A stretch of 64,000 bases of DNA from the NCBI GenBank assembly GCA_016800925.1, contig JABCPU010000180.1, positions 1 to 64,000 on the forward strand. The letters are read 5' to 3'. Position 1 is the first letter of the stretch; each line of letters opens with the position of its first letter. Positions 1-10,545 of the stretch are shown here, piece after piece. The stretch is from Suillus spraguei. Its lineage: Eukaryota > Basidiomycota > Agaricomycetes > Boletales > Suillaceae. Position numbers and translations under genes: made by a program. The notes below the pieces were generated by a model that saw only the letters and a program-made list of their open reading frames with translations, did not search any database and was not told the origin of the DNA.

Positions 1-150
1 GTTCGCCTCGGACAGCCTTTCGACGCATTTTTACTAGCGCAGCAGCGTGTCAGAGAATACAAGAGGATCGCTCGGACTATAACATTGTTGCACAGTCAGA
101 GACATTACTTCCGTTGATGACATGGACATTCGTACCATAGAAATACTCTA
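1..150 (+). pseudogene. 3' end of a second HET-domain gene, frameshifted
   Basis: This is the last ~50 codons of a gene that begins left of the window. It is almost base-for-base the same as 9647-9799, the end of the WD40-TPR-HET gene, up to and including the final tag. Two single-base losses relative to that copy (near 80 and near 104) put it out of frame, and it runs into a stop at 115-117 instead of the shared stop at ~148-150. I infer a tandem paralogue of the gene at 6836-9799 that has decayed. The upstream part of the gene is not visible, so its overall state is unknown. Confidence 0.8.
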
Positions 151-330
151 GCGTATTTAAGGTCAGGGTATCTGTTTGCGCTTGTATTGTTACCATATAG
201 ATGCATAGATACCACAGACATTGAAGACATCCATTGGGCACTACATTCTACATCAGCTAGTGTCATCTCGCACCAAATTGCTGTACTGTTTATCACTGGG
301 TCAGCCCCAGTAATAAGTGGTTGTGCTCGA
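1..330 (+). repeat. Direct repeat of the HET gene 3' end and 3' flank
   Basis: The similarity to 9647-9925 continues past the stop codon into the 3' flank: both hold the 18-base string gacatccattgggcacta followed by a related stretch reading (t)actgttt(g/a)tc(g/a)ctgg. A short version of the latter string recurs at about 4302-4325, downstream of the first gene. The duplication therefore covered untranslated sequence as well as coding sequence. From about 330 to 696 I see no gene, only AT-rich intergenic DNA. Confidence 0.7.
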
Positions 331-696
331 AACAGCTGGGGTATGCCAGAATACTTATGATGATTATCGTAGTGGCTGAGGAAAAAAGCATCGATTAGCA
401 CATTATTTTCGATATGAAATGGTGGAAATAGCATATTTACAATAAGATGGAGCAAAGCCTCTGATGCCTGCCTTATGTTTTTCTTCGCACGAGCATATGA
501 AAATCACACTGCATATTTTACATAATTATTAATTTATTAAAGTGGTACTCAAAGTGACTTTTGAAACTCGCTTAATTTGTCACACGTGCAAAACACGTAC
601 AGAGTGCACGTGACCGAATAATGATCACTCTTCGATCAATTGCATATACTGCTGAACCTAGCGTTAACTTTTAAGTACTACACCGCTTGACTTATA

Positions 697-3600
697 ATGA
701 CTTTTGGCGAGGTTGTCCACTACGTGACCCAGCCTACAGGCTGGCCTGAACCAGTGCGCGGTATTGCTTCCTTGTTGTCGCCGTTCCACTGTCCCGACAG
801 CCCCAGTAACGACTCGGAGCATCTTGCCAGTGCGTTGTTCTCGATATTTTTAGAGTCACTCGTTTCCCATGGAGCACTTGCATCAGATTCATACACTGCA
901 AAGGATTTTCAGGTCTTGATTCAGTCAACAGCCGCAGGACTAAGCGCACTTGCTGAGCTTCCTCACTACGGTGGCGAGAGATCTACTGTTCCCCTTTGGT
1001 CTCAGCTCCTCCATTCACTGTCAAATACGTTGTCCCCAGATGTTATGATCCTGTAAGTGACATGCTCGTCAAGCATTGAACCAAGATCCAAATATCATTA
1101 CAGCGAAGATGCATCGTTCATCATGCCACGAGCTCAGAACGTGGCGAGTCAGCCGCTAAATCTCATTGACGGACGTGCCACTCTTCTTGCTGCACATGCC
1201 ATCTTTTCTGCGCCTAGGACCCATTCTAACACGTCCAGGACCAGCTCGCGAAACGAGGAGGACGAGGATGAGTCAATGCATTCCGCAGATTCTGACTCGA
1301 GCGATGGTTCTATTGAGTCACTCGACCTGCCCTTGCAAGCGCACATGCTTTCGGGTCGAGGCAGACGCCTTTCTGCTGTGGTCCCAGTTTTACTAGTCGC
1401 CGACTCCCATAATATCGTTCCTCTAATTTGCAGCACTCTTTACCAGAGACGTGTGTGGGGGATACGTCAGCCTGTTGTCGGCCTGTGCTGTTCCAGCACG
1501 GGTACGATTGCCACGGCCATATTCGGGTGGCTCGACCCCGATCAGTCAGAGGAAGGTCACATGGCAAGTTCAAAATCACTTCATATTTTTCCACGTTGAC
1601 CTTCCTGTAGCCTGCAGCGCACCTCGCTTTAGCGGCAGATATCGGCTTAGATTCCTATATGGGGGTGTTTGATTTCACCGACACCTGTTCTGCTATCAAC
1701 CTTGCCCAATTCATTTTGGGGTTGCGGACTCATTTCGAAGATATCAAGGGTTCGATGTCGATAGAAGCAGTCGATTCCCTGACTCCGTTGCACTGGAGAT
1801 CCGATTTACACGACTTTGAAACTCAGTCTGGAGGACCATTGGACGAACGGGTGGCGTCCTGGACCCACCAGGTACACGTGGAGACGAGTTCTAGGTACGA
1901 CATTTTATTTTTACTTGTAAGTCAGAATGTTAATGCCCATTTAGCGAGGCATCATCCTCATCTAGTCCTCGTACTCCTCCCCTGCTCTCAGATACTGCGC
2001 TTGTATCATACGAAACAATGAGTTCTCCCTTGCTTGCGACGATCGTCGAGGATGAACAAGTCCATGGCGCAAACATCCGGTCAGTAATTTAAGCTGTGTC
2101 ACGCTTATCAACACAAAACTAACTCGAAGCTTTAGGGCGCCCCAAGAGGCCCGCGCGATAAACGTGAAAGGACGGTAAGTTTGCATCAGTTACTCTATTC
2201 ATGATCTTATTTTACCTGCTGAGGAAGAGGGCCGCAACCATCGTCCTCGAAGAGATCATCAAAAAGGACCAGTCCAACGCCACGATCGTTATCTGAGGTC
2301 AGGACATCGACCTCATCGCGTGCACCCAGCCCATACCCAAATTCGCAGTATGGAACCTGTTTCTTGGCTGACTACCGTTCAATGATCGTTTCTCGCGTCC
2401 AGATTTGCCGCTCTGTCTGATACCGGCCTTGATGACAGTATGACATTATCCAACTGGCTGTTTGAACGCAATGCGTTCACCGTCGGTCGGATCCCAGTAC
2501 AGTCTGAAGAACTAGCGAAGAAGACAGGAATTAATACAATGGTAGAGTTGTATGATAAAATTACGGAATTTAGCTGGTCGGATGATATCAGAACCATAGT
2601 GAGTCTGTAGGATCACTTTCGGTATTAATTCTCATGACATCGCGGGCAGCTATCAAATGCCAAGGTAGATCGCTTTGTGTCGGGAATCAGAACAGACCTA
2701 TGCACCATGAACGGCGGTCCTAATTGCCAGTCCACCCTAAACGATGTTCCGTCGTTGGAGGATGTCGAGTTTATTTCGTCCAAGTTTTCAGTTCTATTGC
2801 ACGCTGTCACCGGTGCTCGCCAGTGTGACGATATTGCACAGTTGCAGGGCGCCAACGAAGCCGATCGGCGTCATGAATGGGATGCTCTGCTTTTCAACTT
2901 CTTCCAGCCCGTTCCCTCGCAACGGGATGTGTTGTGCGTGGTTCATATTCCAGGCGATCTTCATTCTAATTATATTCTAATTATTCGTCTAGACTGGAGC
3001 GACAGCTGAACTTGGCTTGTAATCTCGCAGCAGATGACGCTTCCTTTGTGTCACGAGCCCACAAGGTCACTCAGGAATACGGGGACCTTTGCGTTCAACA
3101 AGAGCGGTGTGTTCCTTCGACAAGAGAGACCAGTAGCAGTTGGGAGCAGGCCGCAGCCGCGCGAGATCAAGCAAATCAATCTTCTGACGACATTAAGCGT
3201 CGCCTCTTGATGGGCAATTTTGCTGAAGTGATTGCAGATCACTCCTCCAAGGATCCGGTCACTGGAAAATGTGACGCCATCCTTGTCGTTCCATGTTCTG
3301 GTGTTGCTACCACGATGACACAGCGCATATCTAGTGTCGAGGAGAAAGACACGTTCCTGAAATCTTTCATGCTAGTCCAGGGCCCAAAGCCCGACAAGCC
3401 CGACACAAGTACGGGGGAAACTCCACACCAGATCGAAACGCCCTACGGTCACCGCCAAAAAACAACATCCGGCAGGTCCCTTCAGGTCCCTTCCTCTTCT
3501 CGCATATCGGAATCCAAAAAACCCAATCGAAATCAGTTGCACAACCCATTCCTCCACCATCCTGATCGCAATCAAGTGACGCAGACACAAGAAGCAATAC

Positions 3601-4181
3601 TTTCCATGGATGCACCCTGCGACGAACCTAGTCAACAGAACCTACTACTTCCAGTCTTGTTGGCTGAGTACAAAAAGAAGGACAAGTCCGCAATTTCGAC
3701 TTCCATGAACCAAATGAAAACGTATTTGGTTTCATCGGTCACCTTCCTTTCCAAACTCGGGATCGTAGACAAACCTGTCTTTGGACTAATTGTTAACGGC
3801 ACACTTGGTGCAGTCACTATGGCATGGATGACAAATAAGGTATGTGCTCTCTTCGTTCACTATCTTCGAAGGAATTCACCAGTGATGTAGCAAATCTACG
3901 TCATGGAGCGGAACATTCGACACTACGACATCAGAGACCCTCTTCAAGCACTGCAATTTGTCTCTATTCTACCGCGCCTCGCGCGTCATGGTCTTGACCT
4001 CTGCCGTTTGTTGGAGAAGCAGCTTGAGATTATAGATGTGAAAGAACTTCAATCTAAGCCGTGGTCAAAGTTAGCCCAACGACAGGAAGATAAGAGATTG
4101 GCGGCAGCTCAACAGACACGATCAGAGGAAGCGGTCGCACAGGATCTTGGATCAGATGGTGCAGAGCCTGAGAGGATATAG
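697..4181 (+). CDS. Large unrecognised protein (~999 aa), ten exons, one in-frame stop
   Basis: Exons by eye: 697-1052, 1104-1563, 1611-1894, 1966-2079, 2136-2174, 2230-2358, 2403-2598, 2650-2933, 2993-3839, 3891-4181; all phases agree and sum to 1000 codons. The second intron uses a GC donor (gcaagt at 1564). I do not recognise the family. An acidic Ser/Asp-rich stretch lies at about residues 185-205. Near the C-terminus a hydrophobic strand leads into AEYKKKD (E846, K848), which resembles the E-x-K catalytic motif of PD-(D/E)XK nucleases, but the fold assignment is speculation. An in-frame TGA sits at 2294-2296 in exon 6 inside an otherwise open frame, so the gene is either a recent pseudogene or carries a sequencing/allelic change. 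The ATG at 697 is the first in-frame start and is preceded by AT-rich DNA. Confidence 0.7.
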
Positions 4182-5640
4182 AAATTGGAACATGTGCGGC
4201 ACAACATGTAGAAATGTCATAGCTTTGTTTTTGTACCTATCACAACATTATACCAGTGTTTTTGTTCGCACTTGGAATATCACTTGGCTGGTTCAAGTAC
4301 TAGTACTGTTTGTCGCTGGTCATTGCTCAGCGCTCTGTGACACTGTCGCACTCTTTAGATCAAAGCTTCCCACGTTCCCACATGCCTTCCATGGCCAGTG
4401 TAGACGCCAATGACATGGAGATTCTGCGCCCTGGTCTGACCAAGCCCGGCGAGGATTCCGACTATATTCTTTGCAGTGACCATTACAGGCTGAGACTTAG
4501 CTTTACCGTCTGAGTACTATCGAGTACGTTTAGACTAGCAATCTCGACGACGACCCAAGAATAGGAAGTGAGCCCTAACGCAGCGACACGGAGCACCCTG
4601 CCATCCTCACGCGTACAACTACCTCTCACCGCCATTGCTTGGCCACTTCTCGCCGTCGCTGGTACCGCGCCGACAACAGGAACAATCTCAAGTCCTCGTG
4701 TTATCATTCGTGGATGGCGTGCTTGTCTTGTGGGCTGGCTTTGCTGCATGCCCATACAGACTACAAACAGTCAACCATAACTTTAGGAGTGTTTGATCGA
4801 GCGGCCGATAGGTTGGGCTATGACGGCGAGAGCGTTTCTTCAGCATCCATAACACTGTTAGATCATGAATGGTTCCTGATGCCTAACTGCCTCGTACTTA
4901 TGTATGTGCGCGGTGTTCTTTTGGTAAGACTAGTGCCTATTAGACCAACATTTTGCATAATGGGGATATTATTTAACTGACATTCGTCACCGGTGAATAT
5001 GTGGAGACCTCGTGGTGATCATGAGCTCCAGGTGGCTCTGACCGAGAGCTGAAATAGAATCCCTGGCAGACAGGAATGTGGCAGCGCTGCAGTAAGAATC
5101 CTGGTGCAGAAAATTGTAAGGTGAACAGAAGGCTGGCGCCGACAAGAGAGTTTCTGGGCCCAGACTTGTCCATAACTAACAGTTTGATAGAAACATCAAC
5201 ATCTTTCCCACTTCGACCATGCTCAACGCTTCTGCAGGAATGGAAGGCAACCGCAGAACACGTAGATCTAAGTAAGTGAGCCGCAGCCTGAATTTCATCA
5301 CCCATCTGTCAATCAGAACTAAATTATTCATCGCATGTGGTCTAGTAATAAGCAACTCAGGTAACAACAGTCTTTCGCGGTGAAGTCATATTATTGTGTC
5401 TTAGCAAAGGTGCATTTCTCAAATGTTTAGCTACAGAGAATTTAGGTTTAGAAAATTACGGGCAATGCACTTATTCAAAACCTGGCGCGATCACAATCGT
5501 ATGACTGAGCTTGAGGCGATTCTCTAGCATGATGCAGCGAACGACTCGAGAACTTGGGACTACAAGTAGCTTCGTCATAATATTGCTAACACAGAGCTGT
5601 AGACAAAATGCGTTGTTCGCGCGATAATATCTCCCCATTT
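4182..5640. other. Intergenic, no recognisable gene
   Basis: Only short open frames are present, for example 4382-4513 (plus), whose small product matches nothing I know. A string near 4302-4325 resembles the 3' flank of the HET genes (about 275 and 9905). Nothing else is supportable. Confidence 0.5.
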
Positions 5641-5909
5641 TAGTGTGCACTAATTGTCATTCACGAAGGAAACGGCACATGGTGATGTGCGAGAATAATC
5701 ATGAACCACCGAAATCGATCATGCAGCGCTTGGTACATGATAATCGGGATGAGAGCTTTGGTAATGCCAATCTCACTTGGTTTCTCGGTAGTCTAGGTAT
5801 AGGGACTATTGATTCCATAGTAGATGACAATCCCAGGAGCCACAATCCCTCCAAAGTTCACCTTGACCGCCCTAACACCATCATCCATCGTGTCGTTCCC
5901 ATGTGACTT
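5641..5909 (+). repeat. Upstream tandem repeat, copy 1
   Basis: A unit of about 268 bp starts with gtgcactaattgtcattcac and is followed directly by a second copy starting at 5910 (gtgcaccaattgttattcac). Shared landmarks include the strings gactattgattccat and cctccaaagt(t/c)cacctt. Copy 1 ends in an ATG immediately followed by tga (5900-5905) where copy 2 has the start codon of the WD40-TPR-HET gene. I infer duplication of the promoter and leader of the HET gene. Confidence 0.75.
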
Positions 5910-6838
5910 GGTGTGCACCAATTGTTATTCACGAAGGAGACAGCACATGGAAATACGCTAAACATGAATCGCTAAAAAAAAAATAGATCATGCAGAGCCT
6001 GATACATAATAATCGGGATGGGAACTTTAGTAAAAGAACTGGCGTCAATCTCACTTGGTTTCTTGGCAGCCCAGGCATAGGGACTATTGATTCCATGGTA
6101 GATGGTATTACAAGACACTCTTGAACTCGTGTCTCGGTAGCGTCTGTAGTGCTCGCCGGAGGTTAGCGACCGTGTTGCACTGGTAGTTGTGTGGTGAAGG
6201 ATTCTAATGACGACGAAGGTAATGGCGAATGAGCTAAAAACCTGTTTCGTCCAGAGTGGGTGAAACTCAAAGTAGAGTTGAACCATAGCGGAGCGCTGGA
6301 AGTAAAGTACTCCTCCGTGACAAATTGGTGACGAGTTTAGATGTGAGAATATAAAATTTGGTTGCTCACGAAATACGCAGAACTTGGGAGTCGACGGGAT
6401 GGAGGGGTGATATTGCGATAAACTAGATGCATGCGTTCGAGTGATATGGTGATGTGCTGGAGTAGCTGCTCCACACGAAAACACAACAATATTTATGGAG
6501 TCATGTAGGATAGATTTGAGCGCTGGGAAGTACTGACTGTTCGAACGGATGGGATGGGATACATTCTGGAAGCTTTGACGAGAAGACTAGGACGCATGTA
6601 TGCATTGCAGAGGTGCTGTAGGGCTACAGTGTCTAGGACGGCAGGTATGACACTGATAGGGTACATTCTTGCCATAAGAGTGATCGAGGTAGAGGGTTCG
6701 TGCCTGGGCGTCTAAGGAAATGAGGCAGGTAGATGCAATGAAGCATAAAACGCACCTTCACAGCTTGGAGCAAGACACTCACAATACCTCCAAAGTCCAC
6801 CTTAACCCAGCCCAACGCCGTCAACTTCTAGTAAAATG
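5910..6838 (+). repeat. Upstream tandem repeat, copy 2, split by an insertion
   Basis: Copy 2 runs 5910-6120, is interrupted, and resumes at 6781-6838, ending at the ATG at 6836. Rejoining the two parts gives the same spacing as copy 1, to within one base, between gactattgattccat and cctccaaag, which makes copy 1 an empty-site control for the insertion. Confidence 0.75.
6121..6770. mobile_element. 650-bp insertion flanked by a 10-bp target-site duplication
   Basis: The string caagacactc occurs at 6111-6120 and again at 6771-6780, exactly at the two edges of the segment missing from the neighbouring repeat copy. No terminal inverted repeats are visible (left edge ttgaactcgtg, right edge cacagcttggag), and there is no poly-A end. 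No transposase or reverse transcriptase is encoded; the longest frame on the minus strand (to about 5972-6484) looks like chance. A 10-bp duplication is within the range for Mutator-type or retroposed DNA, so the class is left open. Confidence 0.65.
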
Positions 6839-9799
6839 CGGGAGCTTATCCCAATCACTACGCCCCTGCGACAGTTCAAAGGTCATGAATACCACGTAAG
6901 GGCCGTCGCAGTTTTCCCCGATAAACGGCGGATGGTCACAACCTCGGACGACGAGACGCTTCGTCTGTGGGACTTGAAAACAGGTGATGCGTTGAAGGAG
7001 ATGGTGGGGCATCACCGCGCAGTACAAGGACTTGCGGTATCAGGAGATGGGCAATTGATAGCAAGCGGTGATAATGGCGGAGTGGTCCTTGTCTGGCATG
7101 GAGAAACGGGCAAATCACTCACTAAACCCATCAAAGCCCACTCTTTTCAGATCAAATCGCTGGACTTTTCTCCCGATGGAAAAGTACTGGCCAGTGGTTC
7201 GTCGGACCAAACGACAAAACTGTGGAACACCAAAACATGGAAGCGACGAGGACATCCGTTCGAGTGTGCTAGCGCTGTCCAATGTGTTCGGTATTCGCCG
7301 TCTGGAGAACTTCTTGCCATCGCAACACAGGACAATATTCAAATCTATAATTCAGGCACAAGAAAACATCAAGGCTCACACCAGTGTGACAGAGAATACA
7401 ACTACTCACTCACATGGACGCCCGATGGCACACGCCTTCTCACACTCGGTGCTTCGTTCAAGCCTAGCATACGCGAATGGGATACCTCAACCTGGCAGCA
7501 GGTTGGTAATCCTTGGAAGGGCCACTCTGAAATTATCAATGCCATGACCGTTAATCCTGCTGGCACCCTGGTTGCCTCGGCATCTAGGGATAACCATGTC
7601 CGTATCTGCCAGCTCTCTGATCGACGAACCGTTGCCACCTTCAAGCACTCATCCGAAGCAAATTGCGTCACTTTCTCCGTGGATGGAAAACACATCCTCG
7701 GTGGAGGTGGCGATAAGATGATCACATAGTGGGCAGTACCCGATGACATCATTTCAAAGGCATGTTTTCGTCCTTGATTCATATACCACACATTGAACAT
7801 GTGTCATATAGATCCCAGCCATCACGACCTTTGCAAAGTCTAGCCAGGCAAAGTTAGATAAAATGCTATGGGAGGATGCGCTCCAGACGCGCAAAAGGTG
7901 TGATGACTTCTATGTTTTTATAGTCCATGTTGATTTCCGCAATGCATAGGTCATCGAACTCGATCCTTCGTTTCATATTGGATACCAGTTGACACATGCA
8001 GCACTACATGGCTTGCAACGTTACGACGAAGCTATCGACGCCTTCACAATCATGTTGTCCAAGTTGGACCATGCTCCCGAAGCGAAAGTACGAGGTAAGC
8101 CCTAGACCACTCCTCCATCGTCTCGAAATGCTCATCTTGTTCTGCAGATCTGCGTCAGCTGTATATTCATCCATCCCGAGTAGGAGACGCTATCCAAAGA
8201 GCCGTTTGGACGGAACTCGAATATGCCCCTCTACGTCTTCTTAATACCTCTACGGGTCTCTTGTGCGACCGAGCGGCACAAATAGATGCCTTTAAAGCGA
8301 GTGCGGAGTACAAGGAGCTTTTGTCATCCACAACAAAGCATTCAGACCTCCACACTGGGCGCATCAAAGATGTCGTGGCGACGTACTTCAGCTGCGTCCT
8401 CCTATCGCACAGATGGGAAGAAATGGAGGCGGTGCTGCCCGACATTCAAGACAAAGTCGTGTACGAGTTGGACGGACTTGGTGGCATCGCGAAACTGCAG
8501 TCTTTCTGCAAAGTCGCTCGTGATGCTGGGTATCGATGGGCATGGATGGACACATGCTGCATCGACAAGAGGAGCAACACAGAGGTTCAAGAATCGGTCA
8601 ATTCCATGTTCGTCTGGTACCGCCACTCAGCACTTACCATCGTCTACCTATCCGATGTCCCTCCGTCATCCAAGCCCGGTGCACTGGCGAGGAGTATTTG
8701 GAATGAGCGAGGATGGACCTTCCAAGAATTCGTCGCTCCGAAAGTTGTCATCTTGTATCAAAAAGATTGGTCGTTATATCTCGGCGATCGCTCTCCTAAC
8801 CACAAGGAGTCCTCTGCAATTATGAGGGAGTTGGAGAATGCGACGGGGATAGATGCGCAGGCCCTGGTGACCTTCCGTCCAGGTATGAGCGCCGCGCGCC
8901 AGAAACTGCAGTGGGCGTCAAAGCGCGTCACTACTTTGCAAGAAGATGTTGCGTACTCGTTATTTGGCATCTTTGGCGTCACGCTACCTGTCATTTACGG
9001 CGAGAGGAAGCAACATGCGCTTGGGCGGCTCTTGCAGGAAATTGTTGCTCAATCGGGCGACATCAGTGTTCTCGACTGGATCGGACAATATTCCGAGTTC
9101 AACAGCTGTCTTCCAGCTCATATCACCTCTTACACCACCCCTTCATGCACCCTTCCACCTTTGTCTGAAGATGATATTTACACACAAGTCTCTTCATTGC
9201 GTGAATCCGTGTCTACAGCTCTAGCATCGAAAATGTATGACCAGCTTGAACAGCTGAGCGCTCCTCGGTTCGCAAACTGCAGACTTCATCTGCCTTGCAT
9301 TTCATTTCGTGTCACGGAAGTTAGACGGAAGCGTGGTTCAGCCGAGTATAGAATCAAGGCAGACGGGCTTCACGATCTCTTTATCACCACTGCAGAGACT
9401 CTAGTCCAGTTCTCGCGGGCAAAGCCCGTTCAGCAGACATTCTTACTTATCCGTGCATGGGATCAAGATCTGATCTGGGTGCCCGACTTTGCAGACCAGC
9501 CCGACTCCACAGATGATAAGGAGAGCATAGGATATTGGAGTGAGGCCGGATCCCCGTTGGATGACTCCCAACTAGTTGCCTCTGACAAGTTTCACGGCGG
9601 TTCGCCTGTTGAAGGGGAGCCCGTCTATCGAGCGTTGCGGTTAATGGTTCGCCTCGGACAGCCTTTCGACGCATTTTTACTAGCACAGCAGCGTGTCGGA
9701 GAATACAAGAGGATCGCATCGGATCATAACATTGTTGCACAGGTCAAAGACATTACTTCCGTTGATAACATGGACATTCGTACCGTAGAAATACTCTAG
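6836..9799 (+). CDS. WD40-TPR-HET protein (~940 aa), one in-frame stop
   Basis: Exons 6836-7759, 7812-7913, 7950-8094 and 8148-9799 join in phase. Residues 1-308 are WD40 repeats (for example SSDQTTKLWNTKTW, SDDETLRLWDLKTG). A TPR-like helical pair follows at about 343-390 (LQRYDEAIDAF). The HET domain spans about 475-620: LLSHRW (475-480), WAWMDTCCIDK (522-532), GWTFQEF (579-585), the usual HET signature blocks; a C-terminal ~270 aa region has no known name. HET domains drive incompatibility and regulated cell death in fungi, and WD40 repeats probably sense or scaffold. A TAG at 7727-7729 lies in the last WD40 blade; if it is real, only the beta-propeller would be made. Intron 1 has a GC donor (gcatgt at 7760). 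Upstream DNA is tandemly duplicated and a broken paralogue ends at ~150. Confidence 0.82.
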
Positions 9800-10188
9800 C
9801 TGCATTTTAAGGTTGATACCCCATGCCCTTCAAAGCATACATTGAAGACATCCATTGGGCACTACACTCTGCATAAGCACTGTTATCTCCCACCAGATTA
9901 CTGTATTGTTTGTCGCTGGTCAGCGCCCTGGTGCACTCATAGTCGAGTTCAATCAACGTGTAGGGTACTGCTCGATCCTCGCTTAAGCTCAAGTTTCATT
10001 TAGGTGTTATCTTCGAAAATTCGAATTCTGATTTGAACCGTCCGAGTCCTTCAAAACTCGGTCGATTTTCAAATGATGACCGTCGTCGCTGAACTCCCTG
10101 AGAGTGCAACCTGAGTCTGAAGATTGACAAATACGAGATAGGTTGTGCATAAATGGGTCTGAGGACGTCGAGGATGGCAAGACACATG

Positions 10189-10193
10189 CTCGT
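10189..10193. repeat. Copia target-site duplication, left
   Basis: The five bases ctcgt directly precede the left LTR and are repeated at 15430-15434 directly after the right LTR, the mark of integrase-mediated insertion. Confidence 0.9.
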
Positions 10194-10528
10194 TGTTGGA
10201 AAGCACAACGCTCAGTGTTGGTGAACAACGACTATATTCACAATCTAAGTACCTGTTGGAAAGCACAACGCTAAGGTAACTCTAAGTAAGTGTGAAACAA
10301 ACAACAAGACAAGTGAGACGCGTACCTCAGTGTTGGTGAACAATGACTGAGGGACGCAGGGAGCAAGAAGACAAGGTATTTGAATGCTACAAGATACGGG
10401 GCTCAAAGAGCCGGAGAAGTCAGTGACCATGCGGCGTCAAGCGTGACACATGTGATACGAAGTGGCGAGGTTGAACGATAGCCTAAAGCAATGTTAATCA
10501 GTCCAAGACTGAAACCCCAGCTCCGACA
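10194..10528 (-). repeat. Copia LTR (3' LTR of the element)
   Basis: It begins with tgttgg and ends with ccgaca (TG...CA), and matches 15095-15429 along its full 335 bp. The 19-base string tgttggaaagcacaacgct occurs twice inside it (10194 and ~10255), and ctcagtgttggtgaacaa also occurs twice, so the LTR carries an internal duplication. Confidence 0.95.
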
Positions 10529-10545
10529 CACCCCCTCAACCCGCC
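10529..10545 (-). other. Polypurine tract
   Basis: On the minus strand the bases directly before the 3' LTR read ggcgggttgagggggtg, a purine-rich tract that would prime plus-strand DNA synthesis. It abuts the LTR edge and overlaps the end of the gag-pol frame. Confidence 0.8.

Noticed and set aside
5972..6484. 170-codon minus-strand frame as a gene carried by the 650-bp insertion
   Set aside because: It crosses the insertion boundary at 6120 into the host repeat, so it cannot be an element-encoded gene.
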